Assembly: GCA_022842785.1 (NCBI GenBank)
Contig: JALHOW010000009.1
Span: 62,001-126,000 of the forward strand
DNA: 64,000 nt
Source: Hyphomicrobiaceae bacterium
Lineage (GTDB): Bacteria > Pseudomonadota > Alphaproteobacteria > Rhizobiales > Hyphomicrobiaceae
Direction: 5' to 3'
Part shown: in pieces, positions 56,045-63,702 of the stretch
Layout: each line of letters begins with the position of its first letter
Position numbering within the stretch: the stretch's first letter is position 1
Notes under the pieces: model-generated
The model's input: the letters and a program-made list of their open reading frames with translations, nothing else
What the model was told of the DNA's origin: nothing
Databases searched by the model: none
Program-made: the position numbers and the translations under genes

Positions 56045-56175
56045 TCCCTGAGTGCATCTCGGGGAGCCGCTAGTGGGGCTGGTTTCGGTCGCGATCGCTC
56101 CTGTCGGCGCCCCGAATGTGCGCCCGGAGAAACTCCCTGAAGCGCAAGCGACTGCTTGAGCAAGCGGCTAACACC

Positions 56176-56469
56176 TCAAGTAAGGTAGGCGAAGCACATG
56201 ATAGCGACGGCGAGGACAGCGGCGAAGCCGAAGTAGAAGATGACCGGGCCTTGTGACGCCTCGGATGGCGGTTGGGGAGACGGCCGCTGCGCGTCTTCCA
56301 TTCGCCTTTGCTGCATCGTGGGCGCGTGCCCGCCAGCTTCTTCGTCTGTGCCGAGAGGCGCGGCCGCCGGGTCGGGAAAATCAACCTTCTCGCCCGTCAT
56401 CCCACTACTGATGTCCGACCGGATACGGTCGACGGTGGGCGGCTCGTATGGTGCGGCTCGGTACGTCAT
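56176..56469 (-). CDS. Small hypothetical protein with C-terminal membrane helix
   Basis: This 97-residue protein starts MTYRAAPYEPPTVDRIRSDISSG, has a Pro/Gln-rich middle and ends with one transmembrane helix (VIFYFGFAAVLAVAIMCFAYLT). Likely tail-anchored in the inner membrane. An upstream frame to 56535 is possible, but the EcfG-like site at 56478-56502 lies there. Not recognised. Confidence 0.55.
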   Translation of the reverse strand: MTYRAAPYEPPTVDRIRSDISSGMTGEKVDFPDPAAAPLGTDEEAGGHAPTMQQRRMEDAQRPSPQPPSEASQGPVIFYFGFAAVLAVAIMCFAYLT

Positions 56470-56477
56470 GAAGCAAG

Positions 56478-56502
56478 AACACCGGGTAGAGCGCCTTGTT
56501 CC
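56478..56502 (-). promoter_or_regulatory. EcfG-like promoter candidate
   Basis: Minus strand GGAAC, 16 nt, TGTT (one mismatch), only 9 bases before the ATG at 56469, implying a near-leaderless transcript or a later start codon. Confidence 0.3.
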
Positions 56503-56905
56503 GTCTTCAGAGATGGAGATCAACGTAGTGTGCAACTCGCCGATTGATCGCGCTCACGAGCTCATTATCGGTGGGCGTGCTGCGCGGCCCAAGACGAGGA
56601 CGATCAGGCCCGCCCACACTTTGATCAATGTCAAATGGCGGGGCCAACTTACCGAGCCGTCGGACCAGCTCGTCCATGCCCTCAACATCCACCTTCTCGG
56701 ACAGCTCACGCTTGTGTTGAAGTCGCTCTGCCCGGCTTACCCTTTACTTGAGTGGCGAGCGGGCGCTCAAGGTGGCGCCACTAGAGCCCGTATCTCTGTC
56801 GGGCATTCTCGTGTCTGGTAAACAGCATACATCCGCGCGGCTCACCAAATATGTCGGCGAATAGTTCTCGCCGTCAGCGCACTCCAGGATCGACCTTGCG
56901 TTAGA
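56503..56905. other. Intergenic stretch with one doubtful short frame
   Basis: A 61-codon frame (minus, 56507-56692) starts MDVEGMDELVRRLGKLAPPFD and ends INRRVAHYVDLHL; it has plausible helices but no clear ribosome site. Nothing else is recognised. Confidence 0.35.
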
Positions 56906-57109
56906 TTAACTACGCTTCATCTGCTGGATAGTACGGGAGAGATCCGCCAACACCAGCCTCGAAACCTCATCGAACGTCATCGTTGTCGCGTAATCGTAAG
57001 CAACGACGCGCCCAGAAAGGGACCGGGCAATATCCTCTTGCTCCTCCTCGGGCAACTCCGAAACGAACAGCAACACGTTCTTCATCTCATTGATAAACGG
57101 CATACGCAT
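56906..57109 (-). CDS. Hypothetical protein with antitoxin-like helix
   Basis: This 67-residue protein contains NVLLFVSELPEEEQEDIARSL, a pattern seen in helical antitoxin-type proteins (LPEEEQ..IA), and DEVSRLVLADLSRTIQQMKRS. No toxin partner is adjacent, so this is only a resemblance. The start ATG at 57109 follows AAAGGATGT. Confidence 0.5.
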   Translation of the reverse strand: MRMPFINEMKNVLLFVSELPEEEQEDIARSLSGRVVAYDYATTMTFDEVSRLVLADLSRTIQQMKRS

Positions 57110-57278
57110 ACATCCTTTGGGGCGAACTTTCTCCTCTATGAATTGGCCGGTTCGCTAATCGGTTCCCACCTCGATGCCGCAATTCCAAAGATTGAAGGGT
57201 GCGATCGCGGCAATGGCGAGTTCCGGAGGCGAGCACGTGATGCCACAGCCCTTCGTTTCTCTGCTGTAGCTCCTATCC

Positions 57279-57938
57279 TCATCGGCATAGATCGTTCTTC
57301 TCGTACCCCATCTGCACCAACCGCATGTTCTCCGGCGGGTATGGTTTGAGGACCGACTTCGCCTCTGCGAAAGAGCGATCCATCCAAAGGGTCTGCGCCT
57401 CCTCGCCGACGAGCACTACCGGCATCCTCTCGTGATTGACTGTCTCCACGAGTGCATTGGGCGTCGTCGTCATAAAGGAGAAGACGTCGAGCGAGACTGG
57501 GGGGCCGTCCTTTTTTAAGGCCCCATTCCATACGCTCCAGATGCCTGCGAAGGCGAAGAGTGGTCGGAGGTCCGTTGCGTCGTTAATCGCGAACCAGTTC
57601 CACGTCGCCGGCTTCACGTCCCCATTTGGCTCACAGAAGCTCGTCGCGGGCACGAGGCATCGACGGTGCTCCAGACTGTCACGCCAGAAGCGCGAGTCCA
57701 TCTTGTCGTCACGGGTGTTCGTGACACGCCGCGGCGCCTTCGCAGGCTGTGGGAGCACGAATCCCCAAGACAGCTCGACCAGCTCGCGCTCGCCGTCCTG
57801 AGCTCGCCGCACCACCGGCGCCATGTGCCCCGGGAAGATAGCATCCTTGGGCTGGAATACCGCGGCGCGGTTGGACGAAACGCGGAACAGCCTGCGGACT
57901 GCTTCGACTGCGCGAGTCTGGGAGTAGAGATTACACAT
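57279..57938 (-). CDS. SRAP/HMCES-family protein (SOS-response-associated peptidase)
   Basis: This 219-residue protein starts MCNLYSQTRAVEAVRRLF, with the catalytic Cys2 that forms a covalent link to abasic sites in single-stranded DNA. It continues FPGHMAPVV, TNTRDDKMDSRFWRD, CLVPATSFCEP and NHERMPVVL, the conserved Asn, Glu and His-x-Arg-Met-Pro of the family. It protects abasic sites and is often stress-induced. Its neighbours include a DNA ligase, consistent with DNA repair. Confidence 0.93.
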   Translation of the reverse strand: MCNLYSQTRAVEAVRRLFRVSSNRAAVFQPKDAIFPGHMAPVVRRAQDGERELVELSWGFVLPQPAKAPRRVTNTRDDKMDSRFWRDSLEHRRCLVPATSFCEPNGDVKPATWNWFAINDATDLRPLFAFAGIWSVWNGALKKDGPPVSLDVFSFMTTTPNALVETVNHERMPVVLVGEEAQTLWMDRSFAEAKSVLKPYPPENMRLVQMGYEKNDLCR

Positions 57939-58168
57939 CGCGCATCACGCCGCCAAATGCCGCCACTTGTTCGGCGAAGGCCGACTTAACGAAGACGCGT
58001 CCGCGCATGGAGTCACCTTGGCAGTGTCGAATGCAACAAGATCGCCAAGCACTTTCGAAGCGTATCAGGCTGGCCGGATTGCCCAACTGTCTTCCCAGCG
58101 CGTCAAGGCGGGCAAGAGGCTCAAGAATATCATCATATAGGGGTGTTGAACCCTTGCCGCCCACTGCA

Positions 58169-58336
58169 CTAGCGCATAGAGCCCCCGCGATCCGTCGCGA
58201 GATAGTCGGCCACGATCTTGCGGCAAACGTCGACCGGGATGCGATTGACCTTGGCGTAATTCTCAACGCCCTGCCATCCCTCAAACTCGAATATGAGGAG
58301 GACCTTCGAGGTCAGCTTTGCGGTGGGATAGGACAC
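58169..58336 (-). CDS. Small hypothetical protein (55 residues)
   Basis: A GTG-initiated frame preceded by AAAGGGGGCGAGAG. It encodes YPTAKLTSKVLLIFEFEGW and QGVENYAKVNRIPVDVCRK, ending with GGSMR. The amphipathic pattern, good ribosome site and an EcfG-like site at 58368-58392 (GAAAC, 16 nt, CGTT) 31 bases upstream support a real gene. Not recognised. Confidence 0.5.
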   Translation of the reverse strand: MSYPTAKLTSKVLLIFEFEGWQGVENYAKVNRIPVDVCRKIVADYLATDRGGSMR

Positions 58337-58367
58337 CTCTCGCCCCCTTTCTTCCTTCGTCTCCTAA

Positions 58368-58392
58368 AACGACGACCAACGCGAGTTGTTTC
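58368..58392 (-). promoter_or_regulatory. EcfG-like promoter candidate
   Basis: Minus strand GAAAC, 16 nt, CGTT, one mismatch. It is divergent from the site at 58420-58444. Confidence 0.4.
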
Positions 58393-58419
58393 CCTCGCTC
58401 GACCGGATGCTCACCGCTC

Positions 58420-58444
58420 GGAACCAAGGCAAGCTGAGGAAGTT
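58420..58444 (+). promoter_or_regulatory. EcfG-like promoter of the 58500 gene
   Basis: GGAAC, 16 nt, AGTT (one mismatch), 55 bases before the ATG at 58500. Confidence 0.5.
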
Positions 58445-58499
58445 GCGAGAGGACGTAACTCGAACGCGGGTAGCCCTCCCCGCAAGGAAGTGTGGACCG

Positions 58500-58700
58500 A
58501 TGACCGAGCCAAAATCTCGAGCCAAAAAGGACAAGCAGCTTGATCATGCACTAGAGGAAACCTTTCCCGCGAGCGACCCTGTAGCGCCTGGACATTCCAC
58601 CGGGACGGAGGCAAGCGGACGGCCTCAAGATCGAGAGGCGCCAGTGATATCGAAAGAAGAGATCGAGATGGCTAGGAAGGGCCAGGGGCACAAGCAATAA
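58500..58700 (+). CDS. Small stress-type protein with the ETFPASDP motif
   Basis: This 66-residue hydrophilic protein has MTEPKSRAKKDKQLDHALEE and TFPASDPVAPGHSTG, a small family frequent in alphaproteobacteria, usually stress-regulated. The ribosome site AAGGAAG precedes the ATG at 58500. No known biochemical role. Confidence 0.72.
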   Translation: MTEPKSRAKKDKQLDHALEETFPASDPVAPGHSTGTEASGRPQDREAPVISKEEIEMARKGQGHKQ

Positions 58701-58771
58701 ACGCAGGATGTCTGCTGGAACGAGTTGCGAAGAGGCGGAGGTTGATCCTCCTCGCTTACGGACCAGTCGCA

Positions 58772-59153
58772 ATGCCCATTCATCATGTTTCGTTCGGTAC
58801 GAGCAACCTCGACCGCGCCCAGGCTTTCTATAATCCACTAATGGAGATCATCGGGCTGCGGCGCATCAAAAGGTCGAATCGACTGGTGGGCTATGGCCTG
58901 ACCGAAATAGTGTTCAGCCTCGAGCCTGCCAGCCGACGGCAAGGACTGCTGCCCGGGAAACGGATCACATATCGCATTCCATGCAGGACATCGAAACACC
59001 GTCGACGATTTTCATCGGCTGGGTTTGACCGCCGGCGGCGTCGACGACGGTCCGCCAGGTATCCGGCATCAGTATGATCGAAACTACTACGCTGCGTTTC
59101 TTCGCGATCCGGACGGCAACAAGATCGAGATCGTAACGTTCAGCGCCGCTTAG
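58772..59153 (+). pseudogene. VOC-superfamily (glyoxalase-like) gene with a frameshift
   Basis: The first frame (from ATG 58772) encodes MPIHHVSFGTSNLDRAQAFY, then GLRRIKRSNRLVGYGLTEIVFSLEP. After about 58930 the homologous reading continues one base later: ADGKDCCPGNGSHIAFHAGH, then DDGPPGIRHQYDRNYYAAF and LRDPDGNKIEIVTFSAA, ending at TAG 59151-59153. The total length is one base more than a multiple of three, consistent with one inserted base. Both halves are typical VOC protein, so this is a disrupted gene or a sequencing error. Confidence 0.8.
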
Positions 59154-59217
59154 CACATCGCCACGGAACCCGCGTCTCACATGGTGCCTGCCTTCCATCG
59201 CTCTGCCCAATATTACC

Positions 59218-59242
59218 GGAACTCACGGAAATGCGCCGCGTT
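59218..59242 (+). promoter_or_regulatory. Perfect EcfG-type promoter
   Basis: GGAAC, 16 nt, CGTT without mismatch, 59 bases before the ATG at 59302. Confidence 0.7.
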
Positions 59243-59301
59243 CGACTTTCATGATCGCTTTCATTCTCTCCAGACGCGGGCGATCTCAAGTGAGGATAGT
59301 C

Positions 59302-59490
59302 ATGCCAGTTAAACGCGAACTGATCGCGCCCAAGGGCGACAAGCGCTACATCCGCCGCGACGAGAAGGGCCGCATCAAGGAGAGTGACGATGTCGGCCGG
59401 TCCCTTGCCGCAGACCGGCGCACGAAAGCCAAAACGAGGGTCAAGCCCGGACAGGGCGACAAGGGCGACCAGGCGCGTAAGAAGCACTAG
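59302..59490 (+). CDS. Small basic stress protein
   Basis: This 62-residue, lysine/arginine-rich protein starts MPVKRELIAPKGDKRYIRRD, continues EKGRIKESDDVGRSLAAD and ends GDQARKKH. The family is frequent in alphaproteobacteria, probably disordered and nucleic-acid-associated. GAGGA precedes the ATG. The perfect EcfG promoter upstream implies general stress induction. Confidence 0.7.
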   Translation: MPVKRELIAPKGDKRYIRRDEKGRIKESDDVGRSLAADRRTKAKTRVKPGQGDKGDQARKKH

Positions 59491-59690
59491 GATCAGCTTC
59501 ATCGTTCGCTGGTTTGGGCTCGCGGGGCTGCAAGAGCTGCTGCAATAGCGCCTGCATCGCCTCCGGCAGATCGCCGTGCGTTTGGTTTCCTCAGTCCCTC
59601 CCCGAGGCGCTTGGTTGTGACCTTGTGCATTGTTCGTTCCTTCGGAGTCTGCCGCCGACAGAAACGCACATAGCGAAAGAGGGTTCCCGC

Positions 59691-59981
59691 TTAGTTCTCC
59701 TTGCTCCGGGCCGTGTCACTGCTCGGTAACGGTGGCGGGAACCGGTCCGGATACGCCCGACCCATCGCGCCTAAGCCAGCCACGCGAAGCTGATTGGCGT
59801 CGTTGCTGCCTTCCCTCACGGCTGAGATAATGGCCACGGCAAGCCTCTCTCGGATCGCCTCGTGCTCCACGGGATCAAAGCGCTCGGCAATCTCGGCCCA
59901 CGCTGCCTCAAAGGCTTCAATGGCGAGGCGTACAACATCGGGCCCGAATGCCGCGCCCTCGATAATCCGACGTGCTCGCAT
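59691..59981 (-). CDS. Hypothetical helical protein
   Basis: This 96-residue protein has ARRIIEGAAFGPDVVRLAIEAFEAAWAEIAERF and ERLAVAIISAVREGSNDANQLRVAGL. A strong GAGGAGG ribosome site precedes the start ATG. The C-terminus is Pro-rich. A short conserved family in Rhizobiales; role unknown. It is divergent from the ligase gene. Confidence 0.65.
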   Translation of the reverse strand: MRARRIIEGAAFGPDVVRLAIEAFEAAWAEIAERFDPVEHEAIRERLAVAIISAVREGSNDANQLRVAGLGAMGRAYPDRFPPPLPSSDTARSKEN

Positions 59982-60084
59982 GACTGATCCTCCTCTCGTC
60001 TCCTCCTCTCGTCGCACGGAAGGCCAATAATATTGAGCTAAATCCGGGCCGGAACAATCGCCTTCGCACGCGGCTTAATGTGCC

Positions 60085-61038
60085 ATGGCCAAGCGCACGT
60101 CAACGCACCGCTCTCAAGCGCGTTTCAATGCGCGCGTGCTGCCGGGTGCCGAGCCAGCCCCTTTCCCAGGCTTCATCGAACCGCAGCTTGCCACCCTCCG
60201 TCGCAGTGTGCCGACCGGTGAGGACTGGCTGCACGAGATCAAGTTCGACGGCTATCGCATCCAGGGCCATCTCATTGAGGGCCGGCCAGCGCTGATGACG
60301 CGTAACGGCCACGATTGGACGCACCGGATGCCGGCGCTCGCCGAGGCGTTGGCGCGCGTACCCGCCAATCACCTGATCGTCGACGGTGAGATGATCATTC
60401 CCGATAGCAAGGGCAGGAGCGACCACGACGCGCTCAAAGCGGCGCTCGGCGCCGGCGGCCAGTCGCATCGTTTTCTGTTCTACCTCTTTGACCTCATGCA
60501 CCTCGATGGCTTCGATCTTCGCGCCGCGCCGCTTATGGATCGAAAGCGCGTGCTGAAGGGGCTGCTGGACGGCATCGGGCCGCCGATCGTGTTCAGCGAT
60601 CACATGGAAGCGACCGGACAGAAGATGTTCGAGCACGCCTGTGGCATGGGGCTCGAGGGCGTGATCAGCAAGCGCGCCGACGCGCCATATCAGTCCGGCC
60701 GTAGCGAGGATTGGATCAAAGTGAAGTGTGTGAGGCGTGGCACGTTCACCATTGTCGGCTACACGCGCGAGGGCAATGGCCTGGTGGCCGCGCTTCATCT
60801 GGCGCGCAAGGAAGGGCGCGAGCTGTCATACGTCGGCAAGGTCGGTACGGGCTGGAGCATGGCGCAGAGCGCAAAGCTGCGGCAGCGCCTCGAGGCGATT
60901 GAAGCCGAGCGTCCGCCGGTGGCAGTGCCTGGCCGACCGCCGAAATCCGTGTGGGTTCAGCCGCGTCTCAAGGCTGAAGTCGAGTACCGAGACATCACTA
61001 CTGCGGGGCTGCTGCGGCACGCGGTCTGGCGGAGGTAG
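60085..61038 (+). CDS. Stand-alone LigD-type ATP-dependent DNA ligase
   Basis: This 317-residue nucleotidyltransferase has the adenylation motif I HEIKFDGYRIQ, motif III LFYLFDLMHLDG, motif IV GLEGVISKR and motif V WIKVKC, then an OB-fold with KVGTGWS and VEYRDITTAGLLRHAVW. It corresponds to the ligase domain of bacterial NHEJ protein LigD, without polymerase or phosphoesterase domains. No Ku gene is in the window. It likely acts in DNA break repair under stress. Confidence 0.9.
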   Translation: MAKRTSTHRSQARFNARVLPGAEPAPFPGFIEPQLATLRRSVPTGEDWLHEIKFDGYRIQGHLIEGRPALMTRNGHDWTHRMPALAEALARVPANHLIVDGEMIIPDSKGRSDHDALKAALGAGGQSHRFLFYLFDLMHLDGFDLRAAPLMDRKRVLKGLLDGIGPPIVFSDHMEATGQKMFEHACGMGLEGVISKRADAPYQSGRSEDWIKVKCVRRGTFTIVGYTREGNGLVAALHLARKEGRELSYVGKVGTGWSMAQSAKLRQRLEAIEAERPPVAVPGRPPKSVWVQPRLKAEVEYRDITTAGLLRHAVWRR

Positions 61039-61226
61039 TCAGCCGAGGTTGCTGAGCCGGCGCGGTGGGGCTTGGATGGAAGATCATCGCGCACTTGATA
61101 ATGGAGCGCTCTGTCAGACCGTTGCCAGTAGCCCTTCGAATTGCGGGAGACTGGATGCGCCATAGCGAGGCCAAGTGCGCGATGCTGAGTACGATGACTG
61201 CATGATTGCAGTCCGCATCTTATCCC

Positions 61227-61633
61227 TTAGAGAATTGCAGAAGAAGCTTGCGCCCTATGGATGCAAGAGGCTTCAGGAGCTTGGCGGTGGCCTAGAGTGC
61301 TGACTGCCACTCCCTCCTGCCTCAACAGCTTCAGCGACTTCCCCACCCGCTTGACCATATCGTTCCGCAAGGCTCGGTCTCTGGAGTTTTTCCCCTCCAG
61401 CCCTATGATCTTCTCGGCTAGGTCGCGGGCAGTCACGGGGCCGTCTGCGCTCCTCAGCTCGTCGATGAGGAAGCGTCGCACTCGTTGCAGTGGAAGTAGA
61501 CCACTCAACTGGATCGGGGTTTTATCCCGTCAAGATCCCCAGAAAACCCTAGTGACATGAGAACGTGGTTGATGGAGTCTATGGCGTTACTGACTATCGC
61601 CATGCCTGCTCGGAGCCTGTTAGCTTCCGCCAT
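61227..61633 (-). pseudogene. Winged-helix regulator gene with a frameshift
   Basis: On the minus strand the first frame starts at ATG 61633 and encodes MAEANRLRAGMAIVSNAIDS then GFSGDLDGIKPRSS before a stop at 61505. The second frame continues from about 61520 with LLPLQRVRRFLIDELRSADG, then PVTARDLAEKIIGLEG and KRVGKSLKLLRQEGVAV. That second part is a typical winged helix of a small Rhizobiales family. Total length minus one base fits one reading frame, suggesting a single deletion near 61510-61530. Confidence 0.68.
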
Positions 61634-61644
61634 CAGCTCCGAGC
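61608..61644 (-). promoter_or_regulatory. Hairpin that encloses the start of the winged-helix gene
   Basis: A perfect 9-base stem GCTCGGAGC/GCTCCGAGC spans the ribosome site (GGAG in the 5' arm on the minus strand) and the ATG in its loop. It could block translation until opened. On the plus strand the same stem followed by T7 (61647-61653) would act as a terminator. Confidence 0.4.
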
Positions 61645-61889
61645 GCTTTTTTTAAAGCCCCAAGATCGTGTGTTCGTATCCATTGGCATGGGCCAATGAT
61701 AGCGCCCTACGTCGAGCTATCCCCTGCCCCTGAGTCCGTGAGATGATCACGCTGTCGGTAAGCCGTCACTGCGGACGCTCTCCATCAGCATCCGCGCCAG
61801 TCCAAATGTTGCGGCGGCTTCCGACTTAGGCCGGCGACCATGCGTCGCCGTTGCACTAACGGCTCACCGTCACACCCTGCTGCTCAGCT

Positions 61890-62270
61890 TCAGCGACTTT
61901 CCACCTCAGTTGCCGGACGAAGCAAATCTTCAACGGCCGCCACGAGTGCGCCAGGGCGTGCCGGCTTCGGGATGAGGACGCCGCCTTTGCGATCCTTCTC
62001 CGGGACATCGAAGCCGGTGTAGATCACGAACGGTATACCCCGCTCGAAGAGACGGTCGTAGAGGCAGGAGCTGCTCTCTCTACCTATCGCGTGGTCGAGA
62101 ATAGCCGCCGAGATTCCATCGTGCTCCGCGAGGATCATGGCGTGATGGAGCATGCTCGTTACTGTGAGGTTGGCGCCAGTGCCTGCAAATTCGGACTCGA
62201 GGTCCATTAATAGAAGGGGCTCGTCTTCGACGATGAGCAGGGAGTACCCCAGAAGGGCTTGATGTTGCAT
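61890..62270 (-). CDS. Single-domain response regulator (receiver only)
   Basis: This 126-residue receiver has LLIVEDEPLLLMDLE (acidic pair), phospho-acceptor Asp in GISAAILDHAIG, Thr in VIYTGF and Lys in LIPKPARPG. It has no output domain. Such proteins act in phosphorelays, for example in general-stress signalling in Rhizobiales. Its partner kinase is not in the window. Confidence 0.85.
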   Translation of the reverse strand: MQHQALLGYSLLIVEDEPLLLMDLESEFAGTGANLTVTSMLHHAMILAEHDGISAAILDHAIGRESSSCLYDRLFERGIPFVIYTGFDVPEKDRKGGVLIPKPARPGALVAAVEDLLRPATEVESR

Positions 62271-62588
62271 AGGGTCGGCCTAGCGCGGCAAAGCGCAAAT
62301 GCTTCAGACAGCAGGGCCTCTTGTCGGGCCGCATGATGTCGAAAGCCGTCGATCAATCCTCAGTTGACGCAACAAATCGCGATGATCGACGATGAAGGCC
62401 TAGCGCGATTAGCGCCCGCGCTGGTGCTGCGAAGCATTAGGAGCGTAAGCCATTTTGCTATAGGCGATGCTAACATATGATGGTCCCCGCCCGTACCGCA
62501 ATAATGCCATCGGACTCGTTCGCTTCGCGCGGTCCGGAGTCCGGATACACCATCCGACGCGCGCAGAGGGAAGCGCGCGTCGGGTGCC
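62271..62588. other. Noncoding stretch with a hairpin
   Basis: No gene is seen. A perfect 11-base stem CCGACGCGCGC/GCGCGCGTCGG with an 8-nt loop lies at 62554-62583, just past the 3' end of the disrupted minus-strand gene; it may terminate or stabilise that transcript. Confidence 0.4.
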
Positions 62589-62854
62589 TCAACGTCTTAT
62601 GGTCTGTCGCGCTACGCCCGCCGGCGGAATGAACATCACTGCGACATCTCGAGAGCCGCAAGCCGGACACTTTAGCCGGTCGCCCAGGATCGCCAGCGGG
62701 AAGTCCCGGCCGCGCGTCCAGAGCAGCGTGGACAGATCGAGGTAGGCATTCTGGTGCACTCACGGATGGATTTCATGCCGTCCCGTTTGCCGAACGCGCA
62801 GCGGACGCGGACCTTCCATCCCAGGTCGTGGGCTTCCCCCAAGGTCTCCGCCAT
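62589..62854 (-). pseudogene. Small zinc-binding hypothetical gene with a frameshift
   Basis: The first frame (ATG 62854, AAGGAG upstream) gives MAETLGEAHDLGWKVRVRCA and FGKRDGMKSIRECT. The expected continuation is in the next frame: QNAYLDLSTLLWTRGRDFPL, AILGDRLKCPACGSRDVAV, MFIPPAG, with a CPAC zinc site, ending at TGA 62591-62589. A one-base deletion near 62755 is the simplest explanation. The intact protein is common in Rhizobiales. Confidence 0.75.
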
Positions 62855-62894
62855 ACCGCACTCCTTGACTTTAGGTTCGCATGGGAACAAAATA

Positions 62895-62919
62895 GGAACA
62901 ATGGCGCTCGTCAAGGGTT
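62895..62919 (+). promoter_or_regulatory. EcfG-like promoter candidate
   Basis: GGAAC, 16 nt, GGTT (one mismatch), 27 bases before the ATG at 62947. Confidence 0.5.
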
Positions 62920-62946
62920 CAACGGGGACAGTTAGGGAGCGTTGTA

Positions 62947-63297
62947 ATGAAGGTTCGGGAAGAACGTGCGGTGGGAGATGTAGACGTGGGGACGAAGGGT
63001 CCCGATGAACTTTACGCCCCCATGATCGAGTGGTGCGGTTTGCGATTAACCGCGGGCAGTAGCGACGCCGAGAGGCGATTCCTCTCCGCTGAGTTCTACC
63101 GTGCGCTTGATCAAGTGGTACGGCGCGAAGACTTCAGCGTTAGAGATTTGGGCTGCGTGCTCGGCCAGCATTGGGATGCTAGTCCAGATGATCCGGACGT
63201 CTTCGAGCACATCAACTCCTACTGCATGGAAGCCCATACGGTGCGGCAGTACGTTGAGGCCGTCGGCCAGGTCAGGACGCGATCCGCTTTGAACTAG
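62947..63297 (+). CDS. Hypothetical protein, first of a two-gene stress unit
   Basis: This 116-residue acidic protein contains SDAERRFLSAEFYRALDQVVRR and DLGCVLGQHWDASPDDPDVFEHINSYCMEAHTVRQYVEAVG. GGAG precedes the ATG. Two bases separate it from the next gene. No family recognised. Confidence 0.6.
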   Translation: MKVREERAVGDVDVGTKGPDELYAPMIEWCGLRLTAGSSDAERRFLSAEFYRALDQVVRREDFSVRDLGCVLGQHWDASPDDPDVFEHINSYCMEAHTVRQYVEAVGQVRTRSALN

Positions 63298-63299
63298 CA

Positions 63300-63677
63300 G
63301 TGTCTCCCAAAGACAATGCTTGGAAGCAGGCAACGCTCGCAGGATCGCGCCGGCACGCCGAAAGGCTCTGGCTGATCTGCAATGCCTGTCAGCGCAGCTA
63401 TCTCGTGATGCACGATGAGTTCGTTGCGTTCCACCGGCTCGACCCATCGACGCCCTTCCCGTTGCTCAGCAAGCGGATGCGCTGCGTCATATGCGGCGAG
63501 AAGAGGGGCCAGTGCCGCTCGGAGACACACGGGAGCGAGAACCGGAAGGCCTATCCGGTCGTAGGGTCGCCGGTAGAAGGGCCGCAGCCAATGCGACGCA
63601 TCCTGCAGACACCATATGAACCGCGCCGCGCAATCTGGCCCGAGCTCAGCGACGACGACATGCAGATTGAGTTCTGA
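63300..63677 (+). CDS. Zinc-ribbon-like hypothetical protein
   Basis: This 125-residue protein starts at GTG 63300. Two cysteine pairs, WLICNACQRSYLVM and RCVICGEKRGQC, suggest a zinc ribbon. The C-terminus contains PYEPRRAIWPELSDDDMQIEF. It is co-transcribed with the 62947 gene. Not assigned. Confidence 0.58.
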   Translation: MSPKDNAWKQATLAGSRRHAERLWLICNACQRSYLVMHDEFVAFHRLDPSTPFPLLSKRMRCVICGEKRGQCRSETHGSENRKAYPVVGSPVEGPQPMRRILQTPYEPRRAIWPELSDDDMQIEF

Positions 63678-63702
63678 CGCTGTCCTACAGGCAGCGTTTT
63701 TG

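Noticed and set aside
57931-58284. A 117-codon minus-strand frame after SRAP
   Set aside because: It runs across the better-supported 55-residue gene in another frame and shows no domain.
59540-59690. A 43-codon minus-strand frame starting MHKVTTKRLGEG
   Set aside because: Possible but too short, with no promoter, strong ribosome site or recognised family.
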